Of a stretch of DNA of 64,000 bases, positions 43,771 through 52,885 are shown one piece after another (position 1 is the stretch's first letter; each line of letters begins with the position of its first letter). The position numbers and the translations under genes are program-made. The stretch is from assembly GCF_003049525.1 (NCBI RefSeq), contig NZ_PYWL01000008.1, positions 1 to 64,000 on the forward strand, given 5' to 3'. Source of the stretch: Lysinibacillus fusiformis. GTDB lineage: Bacteria > Bacillota > Bacilli > Bacillales_A > Planococcaceae. The notes under the pieces are model-generated. The model searched no databases, was not told the DNA's origin, and saw nothing but the letters and a program-made list of their open reading frames with translations.

Positions 43771-46707
43771 TTGACTCAAATTCATATTAATGGCGTAACG
43801 TACGATGTAAAAGAAGGAGCTACAATCCTTGATACCATTAATCAACATGACATCCCACATCCACAAATTTGTCATGTACCTACCGTTGATCCAATCGAGA
43901 CTTGTGATACATGTATCGTTGAGGTGAACGGCCAATTAGTTCGGTCATGCTCAACGAAGGCAGTTGATGGCATGAATATATTATTAACTTCTGACAAAGC
44001 AAAGGCGGCACAAACGGAAGCGATGGATCGACTTCTTGAAAATCATTTATTGTACTGTACAGTTTGTGATAATAACAACGGCAATTGTACTTTACACAAC
44101 ACAGCTGAGTTAATGGAAATCGAGCATCAAAAATATCCATACAAACCAAAAGTGGAGCCACATGAAGTGGACATGTCACACCCATTTTACCGATATGATC
44201 CAAACCAATGTATCGCATGTGGACAATGTGTGGAGGTTTGTCAAAGTTTACAGGTGAATGAAACGCTATCTTTGGATTGGGAGGCAGAAAGACCTCGCGT
44301 AATTTGGGATACTGGCGTTGCGATTAATGATTCTTCCTGTGTCAGCTGCGGTCAATGTGTAACCGTTTGCCCATGTAATGCGTTAATGGAAAAATCCATG
44401 CTGGGAGAGGCTGGATTTATGACTGGTCTTAAACAGGATATGCTAGATCCAATGATCAGTTTGATAAAAGAAGTAGAGCCCGGCTATAGTGGTATCTTTG
44501 CTGTTTCTGAGGTGGAAGCAGCGATGCGTAGTAAACGGACGAAAAAGACAAAAACAGTTTGTACCTTCTGCGGTGTAGGCTGCTCGTTCGAAGTGTGGAC
44601 AAAAGATCGCAAAATTTTAAAAGTACAACCTTCCGATGGTCCTGTAAATGCAATTTCTACTTGTGTCAAAGGGAAATTCGGTTGGGACTTTATCAACTCT
44701 GAAGAACGTATAACAAAGCCATTAATCCGTAAAGCTGATGCCTTTGTGGAATCTTCTTGGGAGGAAGCACTTGATTTAATTGCCACTAAACTGGGGGGCA
44801 TTCAACAACAATATGGCCCTGGCTCTGTTGGCTTTATCTCATCATCTAAAATTACAAACGAAGAAAATTACTTAATTCAAAAAATGGCACGTCAATTGTT
44901 TAAGACAAATGATGTTGATAATTGCTCTCGCTATTGCCAATCACCAGCGACGGACGGTTTATTGCGCACTGTAGGTATGGGTGGCGATGCAGGAACAATT
45001 AAAGATATTGCCAAGGCAGGTCTTGTCATTATTATTGGGGCTAATCCGGCTGAGGGTCATCCCGTTTTGGCTACTCGTGTCAAACGTGCCCATAAATTAC
45101 ATGGTCAAAAGCTGATTGTTGCTGATATACGTAAACATGAAATGGCTGAGCGTTCAGATATATTTATGCGTCCGAAGCAAGGTACTGACCAAGTATGGTT
45201 AATGGCTGTAACCAAATATATGATGGATCAAGGATGGCATGATGAAGCCTTCATTCAGGAAAATGTCCTACACTTGGACGATTTCAAACAAGTTCTTGAA
45301 AAATATACACTTGACTATGCACAAGAAATGACTGGAATTTCAAAAGAAACCATCATTCAGGTGGCAGAAATGATTCGTGACGCAGACGGCACTTGCGTTC
45401 TTTGGGGTATGGGCGTCACACAAAATACAGGTGGATCTTATACATCGGCTGCCATTTCTAATTTACTTTTAGCAACTGGTAACTACCGTCGTCCAGGTGC
45501 AGGTGCTTACCCTCTTCGCGGTCATAATAATGTTCAAGGCGCATGTGATATGGGTACACTACCAAATCTATTGCCGGGCTATCAAAAAGTAACAGATGAT
45601 GAAGCCCGTGCTAAATTCGAAAAAGCATATGGTGTCAACATTCAACCACAGCCAGGTCGTAATAATATGCAAATGTTAGATGCGATTATGGAAGGTAAAA
45701 TGAAGGCGATGTATTTAGTAGGTGAAGATATGGCGCTTGTTGACTGCAATGCGAACCATGTGGATGAGGTGCTATCCCAATTAGACTTCTTTGTGGTCCA
45801 AGATTGTTTCCTATCACGCACGGCACAATATGCGGATGTAATTTTACCAGCTGCTCCTTCCCTTGAAAAAGATGGTACATTCACTAATACAGAGCGTCGC
45901 GTTCAACGTCTATATCAGGTTTTGCCGACACTTGGTGAGTCGAAGGCAGATTGGGAAATTCTACAAGCAGTTGCTCATCGTCTTGGTGCTGACTGGCATT
46001 ACAATCACCCAAGCGACATCTTCGACGAAATGGCTAGCCTATCTCCCCTTTTCTCGCAAGCCAACTATGATGTTTTAGAGGGCTGGGGTAGCTTCTGCTG
46101 GGGTAGTCATGATGGGAAAGATACTCCTTTACTATATGAGGATGGATTTAACTTCCCTGATAAAAAGGCACGCTTTGCATTAAATGACTGGAAGGAACCA
46201 GTTGAATTTGAGGCACAGTATGATTGTCATATTAATAACGGTCGTATGCTTGAACACTTCCATGAAGGCAACTTAACGAATAAATCAAAGGGTATTCAAT
46301 CAAAAGTTCCTGAGATTTTTGTAGAAGTATCACCCGAACTAGCGAAAGAACGAGGCATCGAGGATGGTGCCCTACTCCGTTTAGTATCGCCATATGGTGC
46401 ATTAAAGCTAAATGCTCTTGTTACAGATCGCGTACAAGGTAACGAGCTATTCTTACCAATGAACTCTGTTAGCAAGGATTCCGCAATTAATTTCCTAACG
46501 GGTCCAGCCGCAGATGTGAATACGTCAACACCTGCCTATAAACAAACGAAAGTTCGAGTAGAAGTGCTAAAAGCAAAAGGAAAATCACCACTTCCTCGAA
46601 CAAACCCACGCTATAAAAAGCGTCATCCTCAAAATGGCGTCGAGGTACAACGGAAATGGAATCGTCCTGGCTACGTTCACTTAACAACTACTAACGAAAG
46701 AGAGTGA
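43771..46707 (+). CDS. fdhF: Formate dehydrogenase catalytic subunit (Mo-bis-MGD, Cys type)
   Basis: 978 residues. N-terminal 2Fe-2S ferredoxin domain (C34, C45, C48, C60), a NuoG-like His/Cys cluster region (about 90-110), two 4Fe-4S motifs (CIACGQCVEVC, CVSCGQCVTVC), then a 4Fe-4S motif CTFCGVGC and the molybdopterin oxidoreductase domains. The active-site ligand is Cys389 (CSRYCQSP), not selenocysteine. It is the YjgC/YrhE type of Bacillus and oxidises formate to CO2; the electron acceptor is not shown by the sequence. The start is TTG at 43771 behind AAAAGGAGG. The cofactor genes on either side supply all it needs. Confidence 0.94.
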   Translation: MTQIHINGVTYDVKEGATILDTINQHDIPHPQICHVPTVDPIETCDTCIVEVNGQLVRSCSTKAVDGMNILLTSDKAKAAQTEAMDRLLENHLLYCTVCDNNNGNCTLHNTAELMEIEHQKYPYKPKVEPHEVDMSHPFYRYDPNQCIACGQCVEVCQSLQVNETLSLDWEAERPRVIWDTGVAINDSSCVSCGQCVTVCPCNALMEKSMLGEAGFMTGLKQDMLDPMISLIKEVEPGYSGIFAVSEVEAAMRSKRTKKTKTVCTFCGVGCSFEVWTKDRKILKVQPSDGPVNAISTCVKGKFGWDFINSEERITKPLIRKADAFVESSWEEALDLIATKLGGIQQQYGPGSVGFISSSKITNEENYLIQKMARQLFKTNDVDNCSRYCQSPATDGLLRTVGMGGDAGTIKDIAKAGLVIIIGANPAEGHPVLATRVKRAHKLHGQKLIVADIRKHEMAERSDIFMRPKQGTDQVWLMAVTKYMMDQGWHDEAFIQENVLHLDDFKQVLEKYTLDYAQEMTGISKETIIQVAEMIRDADGTCVLWGMGVTQNTGGSYTSAAISNLLLATGNYRRPGAGAYPLRGHNNVQGACDMGTLPNLLPGYQKVTDDEARAKFEKAYGVNIQPQPGRNNMQMLDAIMEGKMKAMYLVGEDMALVDCNANHVDEVLSQLDFFVVQDCFLSRTAQYADVILPAAPSLEKDGTFTNTERRVQRLYQVLPTLGESKADWEILQAVAHRLGADWHYNHPSDIFDEMASLSPLFSQANYDVLEGWGSFCWGSHDGKDTPLLYEDGFNFPDKKARFALNDWKEPVEFEAQYDCHINNGRMLEHFHEGNLTNKSKGIQSKVPEIFVEVSPELAKERGIEDGALLRLVSPYGALKLNALVTDRVQGNELFLPMNSVSKDSAINFLTGPAADVNTSTPAYKQTKVRVEVLKAKGKSPLPRTNPRYKKRHPQNGVEVQRKWNRPGYVHLTTTNERE

Positions 46708-46711
46708 GAGC

Positions 46712-47191
46712 ATGGCTGTACCGATTACAAGCATAAAAAAGCAACAATTTACGGAAGAACAACTAAAAGAACAAAAATTAGATAATCTAAAACAACTACT
46801 TTCTGATCATGAAGAAGCAGTTCAGCAAGTATTTACAATTATGGCAGAATTAAATGATATTGGTGCATTAGAAGCCGCTACTAAGTTACTTGAAGCGAAA
46901 GAAGATGTTGCTCATATAGCACTTGGACAATTAACACGAAAGCCTGTGACGAATATCATTAATAATTTGATGGGTGTTGCAGGAGCCTTGACAGAGCTAA
47001 ATCCTGAAACAACAACAAAACTTATTGAAGGCTTAAATGCTGGAGTAGACGAAGCGAACAAAGCTCTAGAAACTGATGAAAAAGTGAGTGCTTTTAAGCT
47101 AGTTAAAATGTTAAATGATCCAGATGTTAATCGTGCAGTCAATTTCGGTGTCCATTTCTTAAAAGGACTTGGTAAAGGCTTAAAAGATTAG
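46712..47191 (+). CDS. yjgD: DUF1641 protein, partner of formate dehydrogenase
   Basis: 159 residues, helical, no membrane segment. The DUF1641 core (LTRKPVTNIINNLMGVAGALTELNPETTTKLIEGLNAG and the C-terminal LVKMLNDPDVNRAVNFGVHFLKGLGKGL) matches YjgD of B. subtilis, always found after the formate dehydrogenase gene. It is likely an accessory or small subunit; its exact role is not settled. It starts 4 bases after the catalytic subunit with AAAGAGAGTGAG. Confidence 0.88.
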   Translation: MAVPITSIKKQQFTEEQLKEQKLDNLKQLLSDHEEAVQQVFTIMAELNDIGALEAATKLLEAKEDVAHIALGQLTRKPVTNIINNLMGVAGALTELNPETTTKLIEGLNAGVDEANKALETDEKVSAFKLVKMLNDPDVNRAVNFGVHFLKGLGKGLKD

Positions 47192-47202
47192 GTGGTGCCT
47201 AC

Positions 47203-48249
47203 ATGTTAACGAAAGAAAATATACTAAACGCCTTGAAACAGGTAGAAGATCCAGAGCTTCACCAAAGTATTATAGACTTAAATATGGTGCGTAATATTCA
47301 AATCAATGGTACACAAGTATCGCTTGATATCATTTTGACTATTCCTGGCTGCCCTTTAAAAGCAAAAATTCAGCAGGAGGTGGAGGGGGCATTAAAAGCG
47401 ATTGGTGTCTCCCCTGTTATCATTAGCTTTGGGGCAATGACTGAAGAGGAACGTCGCACCTTAATCGCCTCTCTACAAGCGAAAAATGTGACAGATAAAG
47501 GGATGCCAAAAATGCTATTGCCCCATTCAGGTGTTCGATTTATTGCAGTAACTAGTGGTAAAGGTGGTGTTGGTAAGTCTACCGTAACGATCAACCTAGC
47601 TGTTGCTCTTGCCCGTCTTGGGAAACGTGTCGGTATTTTAGATGCAGATATTTACGGCTTCAGTATACCAACGATGATGAATGTTGACCAAAAACCGACC
47701 ATGCTGGACCAAACTGCTATTCCCGTGATGGTTCATGGCGTCAAAATCATGTCGATGGGCTTTTTTACAAATGACAACCAGCCTGTCATGTGGCGTGGAC
47801 CTATGCTCAACAAATGGATTCGAAATTTCCTGGTCAACACCCATTGGGGAGAATTAGATTATCTTCTCATCGATTTGCCACCAGGTACAGGTGATGTGGC
47901 AATTGATATGGCGGCGATGATTCCTCAAGCACAGGAAGTGATTGTCACAACACCGCATCTTGTTGCATCTCACGTTGCTTCCCGAGCAGGTTTAATGGCT
48001 CAACATACCAAGCACACCATACTTGGTGTCGTTGAAAATATGGCCTATTTTGAAGGGACAGATGGTCAAAAAAACTATCTTTTTGGACAAGGTGGCGCTG
48101 AGCAACTAGCCGAATTATTGCAAACTAATGTTTTAGCACATATTCCTTTTGCTCAACCTGAAGAAAATACGGGCTCCTCCGTATACGATGCAGATACAAT
48201 TATTGGTGAAGTGTTTACTCACCTAGCAGAAGATATACTTTATCAATAA
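47203..48249 (+). CDS. salA: Mrp/ApbC-family Fe-S carrier ATPase
   Basis: 348 residues. N-terminal MIP18/DUF59-like domain (about 1-85, VEDPELHQSIIDLNMVRNI), then the P-loop ATPase with deviant Walker A SGKGGVGKSTV and LDADIYGFSIP, DLPPGTGDVA. Family members carry 4Fe-4S clusters to target enzymes; B. subtilis SalA belongs here. The usual C-terminal CxxC is not seen: the corresponding stretch reads ENMAYFEGTDGQKNYLFG, as in other Bacillus members. Position after a formate dehydrogenase rich in clusters suggests a maturation role. The symbol is by family, not proven orthology. Confidence 0.85.
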   Translation: MLTKENILNALKQVEDPELHQSIIDLNMVRNIQINGTQVSLDIILTIPGCPLKAKIQQEVEGALKAIGVSPVIISFGAMTEEERRTLIASLQAKNVTDKGMPKMLLPHSGVRFIAVTSGKGGVGKSTVTINLAVALARLGKRVGILDADIYGFSIPTMMNVDQKPTMLDQTAIPVMVHGVKIMSMGFFTNDNQPVMWRGPMLNKWIRNFLVNTHWGELDYLLIDLPPGTGDVAIDMAAMIPQAQEVIVTTPHLVASHVASRAGLMAQHTKHTILGVVENMAYFEGTDGQKNYLFGQGGAEQLAELLQTNVLAHIPFAQPEENTGSSVYDADTIIGEVFTHLAEDILYQ

Positions 48250-48255
48250 AAAATC

Positions 48256-48298
48256 ATCCCTTGATTTGTTTATACATACACAAATCAAGGGATTTTAT
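48256..48298 (+). terminator. Terminator of the formate dehydrogenase operon
   Basis: A 14-bp perfect stem, ATCCCTTGATTTGT (48256-48269) with ACAAATCAAGGGAT (48280-48293), followed by a T-rich tail. Confidence 0.9.
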
Positions 48299-48343
48299 TT
48301 TTCCTGTTATTTTTTTCAAGCATTCACCGAATTTAACGGATCA

Positions 48344-48631
48344 CTAATAGCCAGCCTTTTTTAATACTTGCATGAAATAAAAACGATACGTATTTTGGAC
48401 AAAAGTATCTAATGGGAGCCCTACATTCACCTGATATTTTGTAAAAATAAAATAAAATCGTTTATCCCATTTTAAACGTAATAACTGTCCCGCCTCTTCA
48501 CCATGCTTCTCTGTAAATTCCTCAATCAAAGGTTCAATCATCGCAAAGCAATAGTCTTTTAAATGCGCGAGAGCTTCGATATCTTTATCCCTTTGAAAGC
48601 GAATAATCCAATCTATTATTTGCTCATTCAT
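48344..48631 (-). CDS. Hypothetical protein, 95 aa
   Basis: 95 residues starting MNEQIIDWIIRFQRDKD with a ribosome site (AAGGATGG) upstream. It is helical, with an acidic N-terminal half and an aromatic C-terminus (WDKRFYFIFTKYQVN, YRFYFMQVLKK). No membrane segment or known domain is recognised. It stands alone, convergent with the formate dehydrogenase operon. Function unknown. Confidence 0.65.
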   Translation of the reverse strand: MNEQIIDWIIRFQRDKDIEALAHLKDYCFAMIEPLIEEFTEKHGEEAGQLLRLKWDKRFYFIFTKYQVNVGLPLDTFVQNTYRFYFMQVLKKAGY

Positions 48632-48757
48632 TAGCTTACTCCATCCTTATTTTACAGAGTTTCTTCCTATTAAATTATACTCTTTTTTATTAGAAGCAAA
48701 TAATGCTTTCCTGAGCTAAATCATTTTTTGCCACAAGTTATTTCATCACACTGTCAT

Positions 48758-49870
48758 TTACATTTCATCAATTGGTCGATTCCAACGTAGGTGATATTGA
48801 ACAACCCTATCCCTAGAATGTTTATCTAGGACTATAAGCTGATCCCCTGTTTGGATGATATAGCCCTTCTCCACTGTTCGTACTTTAGGCTGCTGTTGAT
48901 AGGAATTAATGGCACCAATCTTCTCTTCCCATAGTAATTGATGCTTTTTCATATCGTACAGCACGAGCAGATGATCTGCACTCTCTCGCTGAGTCCTTCG
49001 ATATGAAAGGAGGGCAGTGCCGTTGGCTAAATCTACATCCATCACTTTTGGCTCTAAATTTTGATAGGTTCGTATAGCAGTCTCTGACAACACCTGGTGA
49101 CTAAAATCTTGAATCTCCTCATAATTATCTAAGGGATGCTGATGCGTAGCAAAATAACCTGGCAAATCCGACTCAATAAAGAAACGAGCAGCTATATAAT
49201 TTTGGGCTTTATCATCTTTGTTTAAAGTCTTACCATCATAATGATAAAAATGACCATCGACACCTTCTAAATAAAGTTCGTGTTGTAAAGCTACCATCTG
49301 TTGCGCACCATTGCTTAAAATATCTATTAATGGCTGGTGCTGCTGGCGAAATTCCTTTTCAGAAAGAATTTCTTTTCCCGTTTCTATATCTAAAAGTGAC
49401 AATTGCCCATACTCACCATCTCGATGGTGAATAAGTAAGCCACCCATAAAGTTTCCAATAAGCGTTTCTTTATAAGAAGCCGATTTTGTCCATTGCTTTT
49501 CACCTGTCTCCAAATTCACAGCTACAATAAGATAATGTGAAATCAAGTGTGTAATGCCATTGGATGTTCCATTATTTTCAGAGCCCTGCACCATTTGGAC
49601 AGCAATTTTTTGTGATTCATCTGTATAAATAGAGGAGTCCGATTTGATCGGAAAGCCTCGTCCTGCTAAACCGAAAACTATCATTAGTGCATTACTTACT
49701 ACTATATAAATGACGAGCAAGCTGATAGAAATAATAAGACGCTTCCGTTTAATAGCTATAAATAATAGCAGGAACAATCCCAGTCCAAAGATAACCTCTA
49801 AAAAAATATCGTGAACAAGCCAGCCGTTTAAGCGCCAAGAATACATGTACCGTTGAAGAAATTGTTCCAC
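48758..49870 (-). CDS. Membrane-anchored PQQ-like beta-propeller protein
   Basis: 370 residues from a GTG at 49870, because AAAGGAGG lies 7 bases upstream; the ATG at 49894 lies ahead of that site. Two membrane helices (about 20-45 and 50-75) are followed by an extracytoplasmic domain with repeated blades of the PQQ-like type: VAVNLETGEKQWTKS, SLLDIETGKEIL, VLYDMKKHQLLWEEK, IQTGDQLIVLDK. Such domains bind or scaffold rather than use PQQ. It overlaps nothing but lies 27 bases after the cbrC-like gene. Specific role unknown. Confidence 0.7.
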   Translation of the reverse strand: MEQFLQRYMYSWRLNGWLVHDIFLEVIFGLGLFLLLFIAIKRKRLIISISLLVIYIVVSNALMIVFGLAGRGFPIKSDSSIYTDESQKIAVQMVQGSENNGTSNGITHLISHYLIVAVNLETGEKQWTKSASYKETLIGNFMGGLLIHHRDGEYGQLSLLDIETGKEILSEKEFRQQHQPLIDILSNGAQQMVALQHELYLEGVDGHFYHYDGKTLNKDDKAQNYIAARFFIESDLPGYFATHQHPLDNYEEIQDFSHQVLSETAIRTYQNLEPKVMDVDLANGTALLSYRRTQRESADHLLVLYDMKKHQLLWEEKIGAINSYQQQPKVRTVEKGYIIQTGDQLIVLDKHSRDRVVQYHLRWNRPIDEM

Positions 49871-49897
49871 TTTACTACCTCCTTTACCAAACAACCA

Positions 49898-50728
49898 TTA
49901 GCTAAAATCTGAATAAAGCACATAGCTGTCACATTCCAGGCATTGAAATAAATACCCCTGATGATGCCCATTATTCATTAAGGAGGCAGAAAGCTCTTCT
50001 AGCGAAAAGCCCGTATAATTGTCAAACTTATCGTCTATGCCTAGCTCCACCATATCACTCCAACCAACATAGCCAATAAATGCACAGTAATCTGAACAAT
50101 GGGCTACCCAATTATTCCCTTGCCAGCTCACATAACCTGGCGTTCGATATAGCACTTCCTCTGCTAATGTAGGATTTGTAATCTGTTCATCATGAATTAA
50201 ATCTTGCTGGTAGGAACCATCATATTTTCGGGCAGCTTCTCCACTATGAATACAAGAAGGACAAAGATAATCAACATCCTCTATCGCGTAAATACCACCT
50301 GTATAATAGACATCCACTTCCTGTTGACAACAATCGCATTCAACGATGTCATCTGTTTCAAAAATTTTCGCCTCTATTGGATTTGGTAAATATTTAAACG
50401 TAGGGATGAACGTTTGGATAGTCCGTTGATCTCTTATCTTTTGTGGCATCAACGGAACCACTGAATTTGGTTGATTTATGTAGGTTTGTAGCGTTCCTAA
50501 TTTTTTTCGATCTTTTTTATCTTTATTATTCATAATAGCTGTAAATAGTCGATACGCCTCTGGGTACATCCTTAGTAAACAATAGACCTCGACTAGTATT
50601 CTCAATGTTTCTTGCGTTTGTGGCTCATTCTTTAATTGCTCTTTAAAAATATGCATCCGGTTAACCGTTATTGGTTGAGAAGGATTAAAATTATTTCTAA
50701 GCTCCTGCCATTCTTCAGCAATTGTCAT
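49898..50728 (-). CDS. CbrC-family (UPF0167) protein
   Basis: 276 residues from the ATG at 50728 with AAGGAGG upstream (a longer frame from 50794 overlaps the next gene). The C-terminal 170 residues carry the CbrC/UPF0167 pattern: FKYLPNPIEAKIFE, CDCCQQEV, YLCPSCIHSGEAARKYDG, EEVLYRTPGYVSWQGNNWVAHCSDYCAFIG, FQCLECDSYVLY, with several Cys pairs that may bind zinc. The first 95 residues are an added helical region. E. coli CbrC affects colicin E2 tolerance; the biochemical role is not known. Confidence 0.82.
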   Translation of the reverse strand: MTIAEEWQELRNNFNPSQPITVNRMHIFKEQLKNEPQTQETLRILVEVYCLLRMYPEAYRLFTAIMNNKDKKDRKKLGTLQTYINQPNSVVPLMPQKIRDQRTIQTFIPTFKYLPNPIEAKIFETDDIVECDCCQQEVDVYYTGGIYAIEDVDYLCPSCIHSGEAARKYDGSYQQDLIHDEQITNPTLAEEVLYRTPGYVSWQGNNWVAHCSDYCAFIGYVGWSDMVELGIDDKFDNYTGFSLEELSASLMNNGHHQGYLFQCLECDSYVLYSDFS

Positions 50729-50763
50729 CAAAATCTGCCTCCTTCGTTTACCTAATTTTAATA

Positions 50764-51066
50764 TTAAAAAGAATACTCTTTCATGACTTGGCAAATTTCA
50801 ACTTGATAATGTGTGTACCATTTCTCTTTTCCTAATTGCTGGGCCGTTAAATGCTTGGCATTAGCTTTCCAAGCTTGAATAGCCTCTAGTGATTCCCAAT
50901 AGGATACGGTAATGCCCTTTCCGTCCTCATCCCTTACACTTTCAACACGTAGGAAGCCAGGCTGTTGCTTGGCTAAAGCATCTATTATTTCGGCCATCTT
51001 ACCATAGCCCTCCCCATCATGTTCGGTTCTTTGTGATGTAAAGATCACTGCATAATATGTTTCCAT
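50764..51066 (-). CDS. Antibiotic biosynthesis monooxygenase (ABM) family protein
   Basis: 100 residues, ferredoxin-like fold of the ABM/YgiN superfamily: YYAVIFTSQRTE, KQQPGFLRVESVRDEDGKGITVSYWESLEAIQAWK. Small dimeric proteins of this type include heme-degrading and quinol monooxygenases; the exact activity cannot be told. It is divergent from an ArsR-type regulator 86 bases away, which may control it. Confidence 0.85.
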   Translation of the reverse strand: METYYAVIFTSQRTEHDGEGYGKMAEIIDALAKQQPGFLRVESVRDEDGKGITVSYWESLEAIQAWKANAKHLTAQQLGKEKWYTHYQVEICQVMKEYSF

Positions 51067-51092
51067 TTATTTCTCCCCCTCTATAACTTTTA

Positions 51093-51121
51093 TTGTAAAC
51101 GATAATGACTTTGACTAAAAT
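51093..51121 (+). promoter_or_regulatory. Promoter of the ArsR-type regulator
   Basis: TTGTAA (51093-51098), 17 bases, TAAAAT (51116-51121), 31 bases before the ATG at 51153. It lies in the short gap shared with the divergent ABM gene. Confidence 0.6.
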
Positions 51122-51152
51122 CAAAATATAGCAAACGAAAGGATTGTGACAA

Positions 51153-51839
51153 ATGGGAATTAATCCAAATATGGCTGAAGTCGCAGCGCTCCTCGGCGAA
51201 ACTTCAAGAGCTACAATACTCGCTAGTATGATGGACGGTCGTTTCCATACGGCTAGTGAATTAGCCTATATGGCTGCTATTAAACCTCAAACAGCTAGCT
51301 TCCATCTAGCTAAATTAGTAGAAGGAAAACTAATAAAGGTGGAAAAACAGGGTAGACACCGCTATTTTCAATTAGCAGACGAGGAAATTGCTCAATTTCT
51401 TGAATCCTTCCTAGCCATTTCACCTCCTCCTGAAATACGATCTTTAAAACAATCTAGCCAAATAAAATTGTTGCAGGAGGCTCGAACTTGCTATGACCAT
51501 CTGGCTGGTAAATTAGGTGTTCATTTGACAGAATCGATGATGCGAGCGGGCTATTTAAAATTAGAAGAAAAGCAGTTTGTTTTAACAGATGAAGGCACAT
51601 TATTTTTCACATCATTTGGTATCGATTTACCTGCATTAAAAAAGAAAAGAAGATCCTTCTCACATGCCTGTTTAGATTGGAGCGAACGGCGTTATCATTT
51701 GGCTGGTGCTCTTGGTAGTGAGCTATTCAATCATTTATTCCAGCTTGGCTGGCTTACTCGTGTCCCTTCTATTCGCGCCATTCAGGTGACGGAGAAAGGT
51801 AAAATTGGATTGAAAGAGGTATTTCAAATAGAGCTATAA
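51153..51839 (+). CDS. ArsR-family transcriptional regulator
   Basis: 228 residues. N-terminal winged helix (about 5-85: AALLGETSRATILASMMDGRFHTASELAYMAAIKPQTASFHLAKLVEGKLIKVEKQGRHRYFQL) of the ArsR type, then a C-terminal region of about 130 residues often seen in larger ArsR-like repressors of Bacillales. No metal-binding Cys cluster is seen in the DNA-binding helix. It is divergent from the ABM gene, its likely target. RBS AAAGGA. Confidence 0.87.
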   Translation: MGINPNMAEVAALLGETSRATILASMMDGRFHTASELAYMAAIKPQTASFHLAKLVEGKLIKVEKQGRHRYFQLADEEIAQFLESFLAISPPPEIRSLKQSSQIKLLQEARTCYDHLAGKLGVHLTESMMRAGYLKLEEKQFVLTDEGTLFFTSFGIDLPALKKKRRSFSHACLDWSERRYHLAGALGSELFNHLFQLGWLTRVPSIRAIQVTEKGKIGLKEVFQIEL

Positions 51840-51849
51840 AGAGTAACTA

Positions 51850-51884
51850 GACTTGAGGTAGGTCGCTATTACCTCAAGTCTTTT
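51850..51884. terminator. Bidirectional terminator, ArsR gene and EamA gene
   Basis: GACTTGAGGTA (51850-51860) pairs with TACCTCAAGTC (51870-51880), then TTTT. The stop codon of the convergent EamA gene lies inside it. Confidence 0.8.
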
Positions 51885-52741
51885 CCTCTACTAAAAGTGC
51901 GATTTACTAAATAAATTCCGACCAGTATGAATAGCCCTCCTATCATTAAAGATGGTTGTAATGGCTCATCTAATAACAGCCAGCCCGTTAAAACTCCGAA
52001 AAAGGGCGCTAAAAACAGATAGGCACTTGTTTTTCCAGGATCGCTATTTTGAAGTAGATAGTACCAGCCAGCAAATTGAATGATGGAAGAAAAGATACTA
52101 AGCCATATTAAAATCAATAATGATTGTTGATTGACAATGAAAAATGGTTGCTCTAACAAGGTACTCGCAAGGAAAAGAAGGAAGCCCCCAAACAGCATTT
52201 GGTAGGCTGATAAAACCCAAGTATCAAATAATAGACCCCATTTTTTGGCTAATAATGTTGCAATGGCCCAAAAAACAGCAGATAAAAATCCAAATAGAAT
52301 ACCTATCTTCCATTCAACTTGGGTACCCATTGTGATGATCACGCCGATTAAACCGAGCAAAACACCTATCCATTGATGGAACCTGTAACGTACTTTGGTA
52401 AAAATAGTGGCAAATATGACAACTAGTAATGGGTTTGTGAATGTTAATATAGAAGACTCACTTGCTGAAATGGTACGTAGACTTAGAAAAATACACCCCA
52501 TCACTCCAGCCGTTTGAAAGACTCCAATCATCAATAACTTGAACCACCCTTCCTTTGTGGTTGGATGTGGTCTTTTAAAGAACCTAACAACGATAGCCAT
52601 AATGATCCCTGCCAATATAAAACGCAATGCAGCCAATAATAAAGGGGATGAATAGGGTAGTCCTAGTTTTACGATGGCAAAAGATGAACCCATTAAAAAG
52701 GTCGTAACTACTAATAGTGCAATAAATTGATAGTTTTTCAT
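51869..52741 (-). CDS. EamA-family (DMT) transporter
   Basis: 290 residues, ten membrane helices in two EamA repeats; marks include GSSFAIVKLGLPYSSPLLLAALRF and, in the second repeat, APFFGVLTGWLLLDEPL. DMT-superfamily exporters of metabolites; substrate unknown. Single gene with AAGGAGA before the ATG. Confidence 0.9.
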   Translation of the reverse strand: MKNYQFIALLVVTTFLMGSSFAIVKLGLPYSSPLLLAALRFILAGIIMAIVVRFFKRPHPTTKEGWFKLLMIGVFQTAGVMGCIFLSLRTISASESSILTFTNPLLVVIFATIFTKVRYRFHQWIGVLLGLIGVIITMGTQVEWKIGILFGFLSAVFWAIATLLAKKWGLLFDTWVLSAYQMLFGGFLLFLASTLLEQPFFIVNQQSLLILIWLSIFSSIIQFAGWYYLLQNSDPGKTSAYLFLAPFFGVLTGWLLLDEPLQPSLMIGGLFILVGIYLVNRTFSRGKDLR

Positions 52742-52845
52742 ACAAATTTCTCCTTACCTGATTTAATCACTTTATATCGATTATAAACAGGAAGTAATTC
52801 AACATTTATCGAAGTATGGATTACAAAAAAAGCATGTAATAAAAA

Positions 52846-52875
52846 ATCTTACCTCTAATAACTAAGAGGTAAGAT
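52846..52875 (-). terminator. Terminator of the alpha/beta hydrolase gene
   Basis: ATCTTACCTCT (52846-52856) pairs with AGAGGTAAGAT (52865-52875), 11 bp, followed on the minus strand by TTTTTT. Confidence 0.85.
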
Positions 52876-52885
52876 GCTATAAATA

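Noticed and set aside
43771..46707. Selenocysteine-containing formate dehydrogenase
   Set aside because: The active-site codon is an ordinary Cys (Cys389 in CSRYCQSP); no in-frame TGA occurs.
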